A stretch of 64,000 nt of DNA from Amycolatopsis regifaucium (GTDB lineage: Bacteria > Actinomycetota > Actinomycetes > Mycobacteriales > Pseudonocardiaceae): assembly GCF_001613935.1 (NCBI RefSeq), contig NZ_LQCI01000034.1:783031-847030 (forward strand), in the 5' to 3' direction. A program made the position numbers and the translations under genes. Position 1 is the first letter of the stretch. Each line of letters begins with the position of its first letter. The notes beneath the pieces were generated by a model. The model was not told the DNA's origin. It saw only the letters and a list, made by a program, of their open reading frames with translations, and searched no databases. This document shows positions 1 to 8,500 of the stretch, in pieces.

Positions 1-175
1 CGGCGGGGCTTCGGTGCTGTTCGGGCTGGTCGCGTTCGCGGGGTTCGCGATGGGGTGGGCTGAGGTCGCGCTGGGGGCGCACTACCCGACGGACACCTTC
101 GGGGGTTTCGGCGTGGCTGTCGCGGTGGTGCCGGTGGTGGGGTGGGCGGTGGACCGGCTCACACGGCGGGATTGA
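1..175 (+). CDS. PAP2-family phosphatase, C-terminal fragment
   Basis: The last 57 codons of a gene that begins outside the window; it ends at a TGA at 173-175. The translation contains ALGAHYPTDTFGG followed by a hydrophobic stretch. This fits the third motif (H-x3-D) of the type 2 phosphatidic acid phosphatase superfamily, membrane enzymes that dephosphorylate lipid or undecaprenyl pyrophosphates; the histidine is the nucleophile. The usual Ser-Arg at the start of that motif reads Ala-Glu here, so the motif is not canonical. The N-terminal motifs cannot be seen, so substrate and activity are open. Confidence 0.7.
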   Translation, partial: GGASVLFGLVAFAGFAMGWAEVALGAHYPTDTFGGFGVAVAVVPVVGWAVDRLTRRD

Positions 176-288
176 GCGCCGCTACTTCCCGGTCACGCCG
201 TCGAGTTGTGGTCGAGGTAGCCGAGGAGCAGCGCACGGGTATCGGCGAGCACAGGTGAAGGCCCGGGCGTCTCTGCCATCTCTTCACG

Positions 289-1254
289 TTACGCCGTCCG
301 CTTGAACAGAGACCCCTGCCGCGGACGGCCCTGCGCGGCCCGGAACGCGGCACGGAGTTCGCCGAGTACGACGTCCGGCTCGGTGCGCAGCCGTGAAGGC
401 AGTGTCTGGAGCACGACGATCCCCGCGGCGGCGTATCGGGCGTTGCGGGCGACGGTGGCACGGTGGTCTTCGAGGCTCGTGTGGTGACGGTAGGAGTCGA
501 TCTCCCAAGCGAACGCGACCTCGTCGCACCAGAAGTCCGGGGTGGCGAGGTAGTTCCCGTCGGCGTCGTAGATCGCGACGTTCCACTGGCCGGGCGGGAG
601 ACCGGATCTTCGTAAGAGGTGCCAGGCGTCTGCTTCGGCGACTGATCTGGCGCCATCGGCGAGTGGGATCAGGGCCTTCCTGAACAGGGCGGTTCCGGCA
701 CGTCCGGCTTGGTCGAGTTCGTCGGTGAGCATGCCGGTGGTGCAGAAGCGGCGTTGGACGGACTCGGCCATCATCGCTTGGATCTCGTCTTCGTTCGTGA
801 GCCTTCGTGCGGCGTCGAGGACGGCTCGGGGGACAGGGGCGACCGGGAGCCCACCCCGCACATATGCCCTGGGTGGATGTCGAGTCCGTTCGACGTGCAC
901 GAAGCCCGTCGTGGCGATCCGCCGATCGGCGGGCACCAGGATGTGCACATCCCGCGGTGGCGGGAGCCGCTCCAGACCATGACCACGCAGCGCCCATAGA
1001 CCGGTCAGGAGCGCGTTTTCGCGACCATGGAGAAGCGCCGCCTGTAGCCGCTGTTCGTTGGTAGGTTCTCCACTGTGGAGCAGAACGATCCCAGGTAGAA
1101 GGCGTTGCCAGGGACCGCCGGAAGCGCACCGGCGTGAGATGGTCCTGCCCGGCACACCGGCGGCCTCGAGCGCGGCCGCGCGAACCACCATCGGGCCTTG
1201 GGTCAGTAGAGGGTCGGTCGACCAGGTTCCTCGTCGCACCCGATCACAGTGCAC
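289..1254 (-). CDS. DUF559-type protein with N-terminal winged-helix-like domain
   Basis: A 321-residue protein. The N-terminal segment (about residues 15-60, LLTQGPMVVRAAALEAAGV) looks like the winged-helix seen in AbiEi-like antitoxin-domain proteins. The C-terminal part (about 225-300) carries a PDFWCDEVAFAWEID stretch followed by YRHH and matches the DUF559 / Vsr-like PD-(D/E)XK fold, with D and E-x-D as possible metal ligands. Such proteins are abundant and mostly uncharacterised in actinobacteria. The start is GTG at 1254; a GTG 15 bases further in is equally possible. It stands alone, convergent with the PAP2 gene. A nuclease role is inferred from fold only. Confidence 0.7.
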   Translation of the reverse strand: MHCDRVRRGTWSTDPLLTQGPMVVRAAALEAAGVPGRTISRRCASGGPWQRLLPGIVLLHSGEPTNEQRLQAALLHGRENALLTGLWALRGHGLERLPPPRDVHILVPADRRIATTGFVHVERTRHPPRAYVRGGLPVAPVPRAVLDAARRLTNEDEIQAMMAESVQRRFCTTGMLTDELDQAGRAGTALFRKALIPLADGARSVAEADAWHLLRRSGLPPGQWNVAIYDADGNYLATPDFWCDEVAFAWEIDSYRHHTSLEDHRATVARNARYAAAGIVVLQTLPSRLRTEPDVVLGELRAAFRAAQGRPRQGSLFKRTA

Positions 1255-1320
1255 TCGCCCACCGACAAAATCCGTTCTTTGGGTGCACGAACGGTCCTGT
1301 CATCTCATTTTCTTCGCGAA

Positions 1321-1361
1321 CGTGGAGGATCCGGGACGCTCAACGTCCCGAATCCTCCACG
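1321..1361 (-). terminator. Hairpin overlapping the 3' end of the beta-helix gene
   Basis: Eighteen-base arms (1321-1338 and 1344-1361) with one mismatch and a 5-nt CTCAA loop. The right arm lies inside the last codons of the gene ending at 1340, so the stop codon sits in the loop. There is no T-run, as is common for actinobacterial terminators. It probably ends the long leftward glycan operon. Confidence 0.6.
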
Positions 1362-2797
1362 CTCGCGCCCGCATCCTGTGAGTAAGGAGCCCCCTGCCAC
1401 TCCGAAAACCCCACCGTCCGCGAAGTGTCGTGCACGACGAAACGCCAATCGCCCGAGTAAGCGTTGTCGTACCACCGGTTCTCCTGCCGAAAGGTCACCG
1501 CGTCCGAAACGGTAGAGCCCCGGTACGGCGACCAGTCCGGATAGGTCCCGAAATTCGCCAAAAGTGCCATCCGTCCGCAAAACCCCGAGCATCCGGAACC
1601 GATCCGGAAACGGTTGCCGTGAATGGAAACGCGCTGCGTCTTCCACCGGCAATCGTCGTAGAGCGGTTTCGAAGCGATGCCGGGCGAAGAACAGGAAGAG
1701 ACCGAAGGTACGAGAAGCGTGCAGGAGCCCGAAGAAGTGTTCGCCGGGCTGTTGCAGAAGCGGTCCGCGTTCTCCCACAGGGTGATTCCGGCCCAGTTGT
1801 CCTCGAAGACGTTGTCCGTGATCTCCACCAGCGAAGTCCTGGCCCGCACCCGGGGCTCACCGCCGGACTCCGAGATGTACACCGTCCCGACCGGGAAGTC
1901 GTCGCCCCGCGCGGCGAAGGCGCGCCCCTGCACCAGGGTGTTGCGCCGGAAGGTGTTCCCTCGGACGACGAGGTTGTAGGAGATCTCGTAGAACAGCGCC
2001 TCCGCCTCGTTGTCCTCGATCACGTTGTCCTCGATGAGGAAGTCGTTGTTGTTCGTGTCCGCCCACAGTCCCGCGCCGTGGTTGTGGTGGACCCAGTTGC
2101 CGCGGACGTCGGCGCCGTCGACGGCCCAGAATTTGACGCCGCCGCTGCAGCCGCAACCGGGGACCTTCTTCTCCCAGTCGTCGGTGTTGTTCCCGCTGAT
2201 CTCGTTGCCCTCGACGACCAGCCCGGTGATCCCGTCGCCGGCGCGATAGGCGTTGATTCCGTACTGCCCGTTGTTCCGCAGGCAGTTTCGCAGGATCTGC
2301 TGACGCGGTCCCGCCATCATCGCGGCGCCGCGGTTGTCTTCGATGGTGTTGCCTTCGATGGTCCAGTGCGCACCGGAGTCGTGGTTGACCACTCCCTGAT
2401 CCTGCGGCGCCATGAAACCGCGGATCGTGAGGCCGCGGATGACGACGTCGCTTGCCTGCTGGGTGAAGGCGTAGCGGTTGACGCCCGCGCCGTCCAAGAT
2501 CGCGCCGGGTGCGCCGAGGTAGGCGTTGCCGTCCTTCGGGATGATCTGGCCGAACTCGTCCGGGTCCAGCTTGTGCGTGCCCTTGGCCAGCCAGAACGTC
2601 GTGCCTGCCGGGAGTTCACGCGTCTTCGCGGAAAGATCCGTCCCCGGTTCGACTACCACGGCATGGTCCGGTTTCGGCGGGCTCGCCGGTCCCGCTTCGC
2701 AGACCGCGACAGGAGAAGCCGCGGCCGGTGCGGTCACGACGACTCCTGTCGCGAGGATCAGCGACAGAACCAGGGACAGGGGTCTCCACGTTGGCAT
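1340..2797 (-). CDS. Secreted right-handed parallel beta-helix protein (paralog 1)
   Basis: 485 residues with a Sec signal peptide (hydrophobic core about 8-22, likely cleavage near A26/S28). The body is a run of PbH1-type repeats of the form N-x-I-x-x-N (for example WTIEGNTIEDN, LVVEGNEISGNN, FLIEDNVIEDN) from about residue 95 to 330, the signature of the pectate-lyase-like right-handed beta-helix. A cysteine-rich CGCSGG turn and several later Cys suggest disulfides. Family members bind or cleave polysaccharide (lyases, epimerases, NosD-like); no catalytic set can be assigned here. The neighbour at 2854-4353 is a clear tandem paralog. No strong ribosome site precedes the ATG; a TACCG-GAAA-CGGTA palindrome sits directly over it (2797-2810). 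Confidence 0.8.
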   Translation of the reverse strand: MPTWRPLSLVLSLILATGVVVTAPAAASPVAVCEAGPASPPKPDHAVVVEPGTDLSAKTRELPAGTTFWLAKGTHKLDPDEFGQIIPKDGNAYLGAPGAILDGAGVNRYAFTQQASDVVIRGLTIRGFMAPQDQGVVNHDSGAHWTIEGNTIEDNRGAAMMAGPRQQILRNCLRNNGQYGINAYRAGDGITGLVVEGNEISGNNTDDWEKKVPGCGCSGGVKFWAVDGADVRGNWVHHNHGAGLWADTNNNDFLIEDNVIEDNEAEALFYEISYNLVVRGNTFRRNTLVQGRAFAARGDDFPVGTVYISESGGEPRVRARTSLVEITDNVFEDNWAGITLWENADRFCNSPANTSSGSCTLLVPSVSSCSSPGIASKPLYDDCRWKTQRVSIHGNRFRIGSGCSGFCGRMALLANFGTYPDWSPYRGSTVSDAVTFRQENRWYDNAYSGDWRFVVHDTSRTVGFSEWQGAPYSQDAGASVEDSGR

Positions 2798-2853
2798 ACC
2801 GGAAACGGTAAGCCACTATGGACGGTCCCAGACGGACACTTACAGGTGAACCT

Positions 2854-4353
2854 TCAGCAGGTCTCCGTCTCCCCGAACCCGCTGCAGGTGTCCTGCAGAT
2901 AGGGCGCGGCCTGCCATTGCGCCGCGGTCAGCCGCCGCGACGTGTCATGGGCGACGAACGTCCAAGGACCGTAGTACTTGTTTTCGTACCACCGGTTCTC
3001 CTGCCGGAAGGTGATCGCCTCCGAGATCACCGCGCCGCGGTACGGCGACCACGCCGGGAAGGTCCCGTAGTTCGAGAGCACCGCCATCCGTCCGCAGAGG
3101 CCGAGGCAGCCTTCCATGGACGAATCGATCTCGAACGTGTTCTCGTGCACCGAAACGCGTTGGGTCTTCCATCGGCAGTCGCTGTACAGCGGCTCGGTGG
3201 CGATTCCCGGATCGGAGCAGCTGGACGTCGATGAGACCAACGCCGTACACGAGAGCGTGGAGGTGTTGGCCGGGCTGTTGCAGAACCGGTCGGCGTTCTC
3301 CCACAGCGTGATCCCCGACCAGTTGTCGGAGAACATGTTGCCCCGGATGTCGATCCGGCTGGTCCTGGCGGGCAACCTCGGCTCCCCGCCCGATTCGCTG
3401 AGGTACACCGCCGCGACCGGGAAGTTGTCGCCCTTCGCCGCCCGGGTGCGGCCCTGGACCAGCGCGTTGCGGTTGAACGTGTTCCCGATCAGCTCCAGGT
3501 TGTAGGAGATCTCGTAGAACAGCCCCTCGGACGCGTTGTCCTCGATCAGGTTTTCCTCGATGAGGAAATCGTTGTTGTTCGTGTCGGCCCAGAGCCCGAC
3601 ACCGTGGTTGTGGTGTACCCAGTTGCCGCGGATGTCGGCGCCGTTCACGGACCAGAATTTCGCCCCGCCGCTGCAGCCGCAGCCCGGGAGCTTCGCTTCC
3701 CAATCGCCGGTGTTGTTCCCGGAGATCTCGTTGCCTTCGATGAGCAGATCGCTCAATCCGGCGCCGAAGCGGTAGGCGTTGATGCCGTACTGCCCGTTGT
3801 TCCGCAGGCAGTTCCCGATCACCCGCTGGCCGGATCCGGTCATCATCGCGGCGCCGTCGTTGTCCTCGATGACGTTGCCCTCGATGGTCCAGCGGTCACC
3901 GGAGTCGTGGTTCACCACACCCTGATCGCGTTCGGCGACGAAACGGCGGATGGTCAGCCCCCGGATCACGACGTCCTTGGCCGACGTCGTGAAGGCCGCC
4001 CGGTTGAGTCCGCGGCCGTCCAAAACGGCTCCCGGTGCGCCGAGGTAGACGTTGCCGTCCTTGGGCATCACCTGCCCGTACTGGTCGGAACTCAAGGTGT
4101 GCGTGCCGGGCGCCAGCCAGAACACGCTCCCCGGCGGGCTGAACCGGGTCTTGTCGGTCAGATCGGTTCCCGGTTCGACGACCTGGGCGCCTTCCGGTGC
4201 GGAAGGGACGCCGACAGTCGTGTCGCACACCCCTCGGGCCGGCTCTGGAGTCGCCACCGCTGTGGTTTCAACGGCGACCTGGAGCAGTAATACCGACAGC
4301 GCGACGCGGAGCGCGCGAGAGCCGGCCGAGCGAGATGCGATCCCTGGACTCAT
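2854..4353 (-). CDS. Secreted right-handed parallel beta-helix protein (paralog 2)
   Basis: 499 residues from the ATG at 4353, which has an excellent ribosome site (GGAGAAGG) and overlaps the preceding stop as ATGA; an in-frame start 45 bases upstream is therefore less likely. A signal peptide (hydrophobic core about residues 15-35) leads into repeats nearly parallel to paralog 1: VVNHDSG, NNGQYGINAY, CGCSGG, WVHHNHG, LWADTNNNDFLIE and YEISYNL occur in the same order in both. The two genes thus arose by tandem duplication. Translational coupling to the aminotransferase places a secreted beta-helix protein in the glycan operon, which suggests it acts on the glycan outside the cell (lyase, epimerase or binder); that role is inferred. 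Confidence 0.82.
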   Translation of the reverse strand: MSPGIASRSAGSRALRVALSVLLLQVAVETTAVATPEPARGVCDTTVGVPSAPEGAQVVEPGTDLTDKTRFSPPGSVFWLAPGTHTLSSDQYGQVMPKDGNVYLGAPGAVLDGRGLNRAAFTTSAKDVVIRGLTIRRFVAERDQGVVNHDSGDRWTIEGNVIEDNDGAAMMTGSGQRVIGNCLRNNGQYGINAYRFGAGLSDLLIEGNEISGNNTGDWEAKLPGCGCSGGAKFWSVNGADIRGNWVHHNHGVGLWADTNNNDFLIEENLIEDNASEGLFYEISYNLELIGNTFNRNALVQGRTRAAKGDNFPVAAVYLSESGGEPRLPARTSRIDIRGNMFSDNWSGITLWENADRFCNSPANTSTLSCTALVSSTSSCSDPGIATEPLYSDCRWKTQRVSVHENTFEIDSSMEGCLGLCGRMAVLSNYGTFPAWSPYRGAVISEAITFRQENRWYENKYYGPWTFVAHDTSRRLTAAQWQAAPYLQDTCSGFGETETC

Positions 4354-5666
4354 ACCCTTCTCCGAAATACCGGCTTCACCGGACGGCCACCCAGCCACGG
4401 CGCCGGATCATCCGCGTCGAGTGCTTTGCGGTACACGAGGCACGCCTGCGATACCACTTCGACAGTCCGGTCGATGTCTTCTTCGGACAGTGCGCTGCTG
4501 ACCACGAACGACGGTCCGAGGACCCCGCCCGTGACCAGTTGCCGCAGGAACAACGTTCGGTAGTCCTGCGACGGTTTCTTTTCCGCGTCGAGCGTGCCGA
4601 AGACGAGGTTGCTCGCCCGGCCGCGCACGACGACGTGTTCTCCGACCCCGGCCGACGCCGCGACTTCGCGGACCCCGGCGGCGAGCCGGTCGCCGAGCGC
4701 GTGCAGCCGCGCGGCGATGCCTTCTTCGGTGTAGGTCTCCATGACCGCGATCGCGGCGGCCAAGGAATGCGTCTCGGCGCCGTGTGTGGTGGACAGCAGG
4801 AAGACGCGCTCCCCGGCGGTGCGGAGTCCGCCGAGTTCCATCAGTTCGCGCTTGCCGGCCAACGCCGAGACGGCGAACCCGTTCCCGAGTGCTTTCCCGA
4901 ACGTCGAAAGATCCGGCGTTACCCCGTACATCCCCTGCGCTCCGGCCTCCGACCAGCGGAAACCCGTGATCATCTCGTCGAAGACGAGCACGCAGCCGTA
5001 CCGGTCGGCGAGTTCGCGGAGGCCGATGAGGTAGGCGGGCGGGGGTTCCTGCTGAGTGGCCGCCTCCAGGATCAGGCAGGCGACCCGGCCCGCGTGCTCC
5101 CGCAGCAACGCTTCCGTCGCCGCGAGGTCGCCGTAGGGGAACGACACGGTCAGGTCGCTGACCTCGGCCGGAATCCCCGACGACATCGGCGTGGTGCCGA
5201 TGAACCAGTCGTCGATGGAGAAGAACGCGTGGTCGCGGCAGATCGCCACCAACGGCCTGCCGGTGGCGGCCCTGGCCAGCTTGACCGCGGCCGTGGTGGC
5301 GTCCGAACCGTTCTTGGCGAACTTGACCATCTCCGCGGTGGGAACGGTCTCCAGGAACTTCGCCGCCGCCTTCTCCTCCACAATGGACGGTCGGGCGAAG
5401 TTGGCACCCCGGTCGATCTCGCGGTGGGCGGCTTCGCTGACCCGGGGGTGCACGTGCCCGAGGCTGACCGCGCGCAGCCCCGAGCCGTACTCGATGTAGG
5501 AGTTCCCGTCGACGTCCCAGACGTGCGCGCCACGACCGTGGGAGATGACCGGTGCCAGGTTCTCCGGGTACTGGTCGTCACCCTTGGCGTAGGTGTGGGC
5601 GCCTCCGGGGATCATCGCGTGGAGACGCTCGTTGGCCCGCATGGATCGGGGAAGATGCCGGGTCAC
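4350..5666 (-). CDS. Class-III PLP aminotransferase, glutamate-1-semialdehyde aminomutase-like
   Basis: 438 residues. The fold type I, class III features are clear: DEMITGFR (PLP-binding Asp) and DLSTFGKALGNGF, where the Lys forms the Schiff base. The closest named family is glutamate-1-semialdehyde 2,1-aminomutase, but a heme-pathway HemL role is unlikely because the gene sits between a sugar 3,5-epimerase and secreted glycan proteins, and this subfamily recurs in polysaccharide clusters. It more likely transaminates a keto-sugar or a small substituent. Start GTG at 5666, 7 bp after the RmlC stop, with an AGGTGA ribosome site. It overlaps the downstream beta-helix gene by 4 bp. Confidence 0.85.
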   Translation of the reverse strand: MTRHLPRSMRANERLHAMIPGGAHTYAKGDDQYPENLAPVISHGRGAHVWDVDGNSYIEYGSGLRAVSLGHVHPRVSEAAHREIDRGANFARPSIVEEKAAAKFLETVPTAEMVKFAKNGSDATTAAVKLARAATGRPLVAICRDHAFFSIDDWFIGTTPMSSGIPAEVSDLTVSFPYGDLAATEALLREHAGRVACLILEAATQQEPPPAYLIGLRELADRYGCVLVFDEMITGFRWSEAGAQGMYGVTPDLSTFGKALGNGFAVSALAGKRELMELGGLRTAGERVFLLSTTHGAETHSLAAAIAVMETYTEEGIAARLHALGDRLAAGVREVAASAGVGEHVVVRGRASNLVFGTLDAEKKPSQDYRTLFLRQLVTGGVLGPSFVVSSALSEEDIDRTVEVVSQACLVYRKALDADDPAPWLGGRPVKPVFRRRV

Positions 5667-5673
5667 TTCTCTC

Positions 5674-6222
5674 TCACCTCATGTTCTGTAGTACCGCGGA
5701 GAGCGGAAGAGCCTGCCGGTCCCGTGCCGAGACGAACGCGGCCGGGAGGGGCCAGGGGATCGCGAGATCGGGGTCGTCGTAGGCGATGGCGACGTCTTCG
5801 GCCGGATCGTGCGCGCGGTCGATCCGGTAGGAGACGTCGGCGTACTCGGTCAGCGCCTGGAACCCATGCGCGCAGCCCGCCGGGATGTACAGCGAGACCT
5901 GGGTCTCCCCGGTGAGGTCGAACGTCTCCTTGCCGAGGTAGGTCGGGGAATCGGGACGGAGGTCGACGACGACGTCGAAGACGGCGCCCCACGAACACCG
6001 GACCAGTTTCGCCTCGCCGAGGCCCGAGCGGAGATGCATTCCGCGCAAAACTCCCTGGCGGGACCGCGAAACACTGTCCTGGAGGAACCCGTTCGGGTCG
6101 ATTCCCACCGACCGGACGACGTCGGCGTCGAACGTGCGGCTGAAGAACCCGCGTTCGTCGACGTGCGGCGTCGGCTCGAACAGGTACGCGCCCGCGATGG
6201 CTGGCACCGGTATCGCCTTCAT
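5674..6222 (-). CDS. rfbC: dTDP-4-dehydrorhamnose 3,5-epimerase
   Basis: 182 residues, the normal length for RmlC. MKAIPVPAIAGAYLFEPTPHVDERGFFSRTF is followed by SRSRQGVLRGMHLR with the catalytic His of the cupin barrel, then VDLRPDSPTYLGKE and YIPAGCAHGFQ. It epimerises C3 and C5 of a dTDP-4-keto-6-deoxyhexose. ATG at 6222 overlaps the previous stop as ATGA. No rmlB or rmlD is in the window, so the 4-keto substrate must come from elsewhere; RmlA is encoded at 20438-21319. In this operon the enzyme may feed a non-rhamnose sugar. Confidence 0.93.
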   Translation of the reverse strand: MKAIPVPAIAGAYLFEPTPHVDERGFFSRTFDADVVRSVGIDPNGFLQDSVSRSRQGVLRGMHLRSGLGEAKLVRCSWGAVFDVVVDLRPDSPTYLGKETFDLTGETQVSLYIPAGCAHGFQALTEYADVSYRIDRAHDPAEDVAIAYDDPDLAIPWPLPAAFVSARDRQALPLSAVLQNMR

Positions 6223-7406
6223 CGGACTCCCATCGGCAGGAAGGCGGAGGACAGTTCGGAGAACTGCCGTTCCAGCAGTCGCGCCTGCTCCGCGCCGCGT
6301 TTCGCCAGGATCTCGGACAGTTCGTCGGCGCGGCTCTCGAGTTCGGCGAACTGGCGTATCAGCGCGTCGAAGTCGATCTCCTTGGCCGACTGGCAGAACT
6401 CGCCGAGGCCCAGTTCGGTCATGAGGACGTCGTTCTTGCGGGCGTACCCGATGGACAACGTCGGTTTCGCCAGCTTCAGCGCGCACAGCACGTTGTGGTA
6501 GCGGGTGGCGACCACCGTCTCGACCGCCGACATCGCCCGCAGTAGCTCGTCCAAAGTGGACGTGTCGGCCGCCGAGATCAGCGGCGAACCGAGTTCCGTG
6601 ATGATCTCGGTCACGACCTGCCGGTCGGCCTGATCGCCGATGAACAACCGGACCTGACGGCCGTCGGCGACCAGCTTGGCCACGAACCGGGTCATTTTGT
6701 CCACATAGGACTCATAGATCTCGTCGGCCCGTGCGCGGTCGTCGTTCCCGCCGTAGTAGGCCATCACCCCGACGCCGACCGCTCCCGGGTACGCCGGTTC
6801 CGACGGCACCGGGAGGGCGAAGGCCAGGTCGGGATAGACGTGGTCGCGGGTGACGTCCACGCCCATTTCGCGCATGGCGTCGCGGGACGGCTCGTCCCGG
6901 TAGGACCGGAACGCCGCCAGTCGCGCGGCCCAGCCGATGATCGTCCGGGTGGCCCGGTGCCCGCTCACGTTGGCGCCGACGCTGACGAGCGCGACCTTGG
7001 TGCCGACGAGCCTGCCGGATGCCGACAGCAGCAACAGGGCGTACGGGAAACCCCAAGGCCGCAAGGGAAGGGTGGATTCGAGGACACCCATCCCCGGCAC
7101 GATCACCACGTCCTGGCGCCGCACCCACGCCGCCGTGCGGACGACGTCGACGAGCTTGCCGAGCGCCTTCATGGCGATGGACAGCGGACCGGAAGCCGTC
7201 CGGTATTCACCCCGGTACCAGTTCAACGCGGTCGTCTCGAGCCCGTAACGTGACGTGACGATTTCCGGACCCCCGCACATCACGTGGAGCGCGGCGTCCG
7301 GATGTTCCGCCCGCAGATACCCGAGAACCGCCTCGAAGGAGCCGTCGTTGCCGAGGTTCCCGGAACCGAGGAGGCCGAACAGCCCGATTCTCGCGGGCGG
7401 GCTCAA
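6219..7406 (-). CDS. Polysaccharide pyruvyl transferase family protein
   Basis: 395 residues beginning at a TTG codon (7406) that overlaps the glycosyltransferase stop as TTGA and is preceded by a strong GGAGGG ribosome site. The N-terminus GLFGLLGSGNLGNDGSFEAVL and the C-terminal half ATRYHNVLCALKLAKPTLSI plus KNDVLMTELG are the hallmark segments of the PS_pyruv_trans family (CsaB/WcaK type, GT-B-like). Members transfer pyruvate from PEP as a ketal onto a hexose of a cell-wall or exopolysaccharide, adding a negative charge. It lies between a GT2 enzyme and RmlC in the glycan operon. Confidence 0.9.
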   Translation of the reverse strand: MSPPARIGLFGLLGSGNLGNDGSFEAVLGYLRAEHPDAALHVMCGGPEIVTSRYGLETTALNWYRGEYRTASGPLSIAMKALGKLVDVVRTAAWVRRQDVVIVPGMGVLESTLPLRPWGFPYALLLLSASGRLVGTKVALVSVGANVSGHRATRTIIGWAARLAAFRSYRDEPSRDAMREMGVDVTRDHVYPDLAFALPVPSEPAYPGAVGVGVMAYYGGNDDRARADEIYESYVDKMTRFVAKLVADGRQVRLFIGDQADRQVVTEIITELGSPLISAADTSTLDELLRAMSAVETVVATRYHNVLCALKLAKPTLSIGYARKNDVLMTELGLGEFCQSAKEIDFDALIRQFAELESRADELSEILAKRGAEQARLLERQFSELSSAFLPMGVR

Positions 7407-8353
7407 GGGATTCTTCCCTCCTGGCCGGCGACGACCGACACCACGGAGACTTCGCGCGGCCCGAGTTCGGCCTCGGCCTGCACCGGCATCCGGCCCATGG
7501 CCGGGTTACCCGCCCGGTTCAGCATCCATTGCCGCAGGTACCGGAAGCATTCGCGTTTCTCCGCGCCGGAGATCGGCGCGTTGCGGATCGCCTTGACGTA
7601 GCCGAGGACGTACTCGCCGAGCAGCCGGACCATCGGGTGACGCAGTTTGTCGGCGCGTTTGGGGTCCAGGTTGCTGGCGCGTTTGCGCACGGTCGGGTAC
7701 TCGTGCTCGGAGCGGCCGGGGTGGTCGCGGCGGAAGTACAGCCAGTCCGGCACCTGGTGGAACCGGCCGTGCAGGGCCAGTTCCGAGATGATCGTCCGGT
7801 CCGCGTGGTGGTAGCTGTCCAGCGGCGCGACGCGGCGCAGGACCTCGGTGCGGATGACCGCGCCGTCGTCGTCCCCGCCGGGCGCGAACAGCGTGCTGCG
7901 GAAACGTTCCGCGGCGTGCGGCGAGACGGTGTTGAGCGGGTACTCCAGCGCCTGCGTGACGATGCCCTTCTCGTCGATCATCGCCGTCCACGAGTGCGAC
8001 AGCACGAACTCGGGGTGCTCGTCGAGCGCTTCGATGCAGCGCTCCAGCAGGTCGCGCGCGTAGAGGTCGTCGTCGGAAGCCCACTTGAACAGCTCGCCGC
8101 GGGCGACGTCCACGCAGTAGTTGTGGTTGGGCGCGCAGCCGATGTTCACCGGTTGGCGCACATAGCGCACGCGGGAATCCAGCTTCGCGTACGCACGGCT
8201 GATCTCTTCGGTGCGGTCCGTGGACGCGTTGTCCGAGATGATCAGCTCGAAGTTCTCGTAGCTTTGGCCGAGGAGTGCGTCCAGCGATTCGGCGAGGTAG
8301 TCCTCGCCGTTGTAGACGGGGAGCCCGATGCTCAGCCGAGGAGCGGTGCTCAT
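7403..8353 (-). CDS. Family 2 glycosyltransferase
   Basis: 316 residues of GT-A fold. LSIGLPVYNGEDYLAESLDALL opens the nucleotide-binding half, ISDNASTDRTEEI follows, and KWASDDDLYARDLLE holds the D-x-D metal site at about residue 95. No membrane segments are evident, so it is probably cytosolic or peripheral, building the lipid-linked repeat unit before flipping. ATG at 8353 with GAGG nearby. It is the only evident GT in the operon, so a large repeat unit would need GTs encoded elsewhere. Confidence 0.92.
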   Translation of the reverse strand: MSTAPRLSIGLPVYNGEDYLAESLDALLGQSYENFELIISDNASTDRTEEISRAYAKLDSRVRYVRQPVNIGCAPNHNYCVDVARGELFKWASDDDLYARDLLERCIEALDEHPEFVLSHSWTAMIDEKGIVTQALEYPLNTVSPHAAERFRSTLFAPGGDDDGAVIRTEVLRRVAPLDSYHHADRTIISELALHGRFHQVPDWLYFRRDHPGRSEHEYPTVRKRASNLDPKRADKLRHPMVRLLGEYVLGYVKAIRNAPISGAEKRECFRYLRQWMLNRAGNPAMGRMPVQAEAELGPREVSVVSVVAGQEGRIP

Positions 8354-8500
8354 GACGTCCTCATTTCTTCCTTCTCCGAGTGTCTATGGGTGAACCCGCG
8401 ACCGCGATCGACGTCGGCAGGGCGCCGGTTGGCGGCCACGTCCCGGTGGAAGGGAAGGGCACCCTGCCACCGCGATAGCGGGGCCTTCGGCCGGGCGGGT
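8354..8500. repeat. Operon gap with a distant 10-bp inverted repeat
   Basis: The only sizeable gap inside the glycan operon. GTGAACCCGC at 8390-8399 is matched by its exact reverse complement GCGGGTTCAC at 8495-8504, 95 nt away, the second arm touching the flippase stop. It could fold the intergenic mRNA into one large stem or be chance. I see no convincing promoter here. Confidence 0.3.

Noticed and set aside
1272..1294. CCGTTC/GAACGG inverted repeat before the DUF559 gene
   Set aside because: Six-base arms with no promoter context; expected by chance.
4353..4398. Upstream start for the second beta-helix protein
   Set aside because: The ATG at 4353 has a strong ribosome site and an ATGA overlap; the longer N-terminus would put 15 extra residues before the signal peptide.
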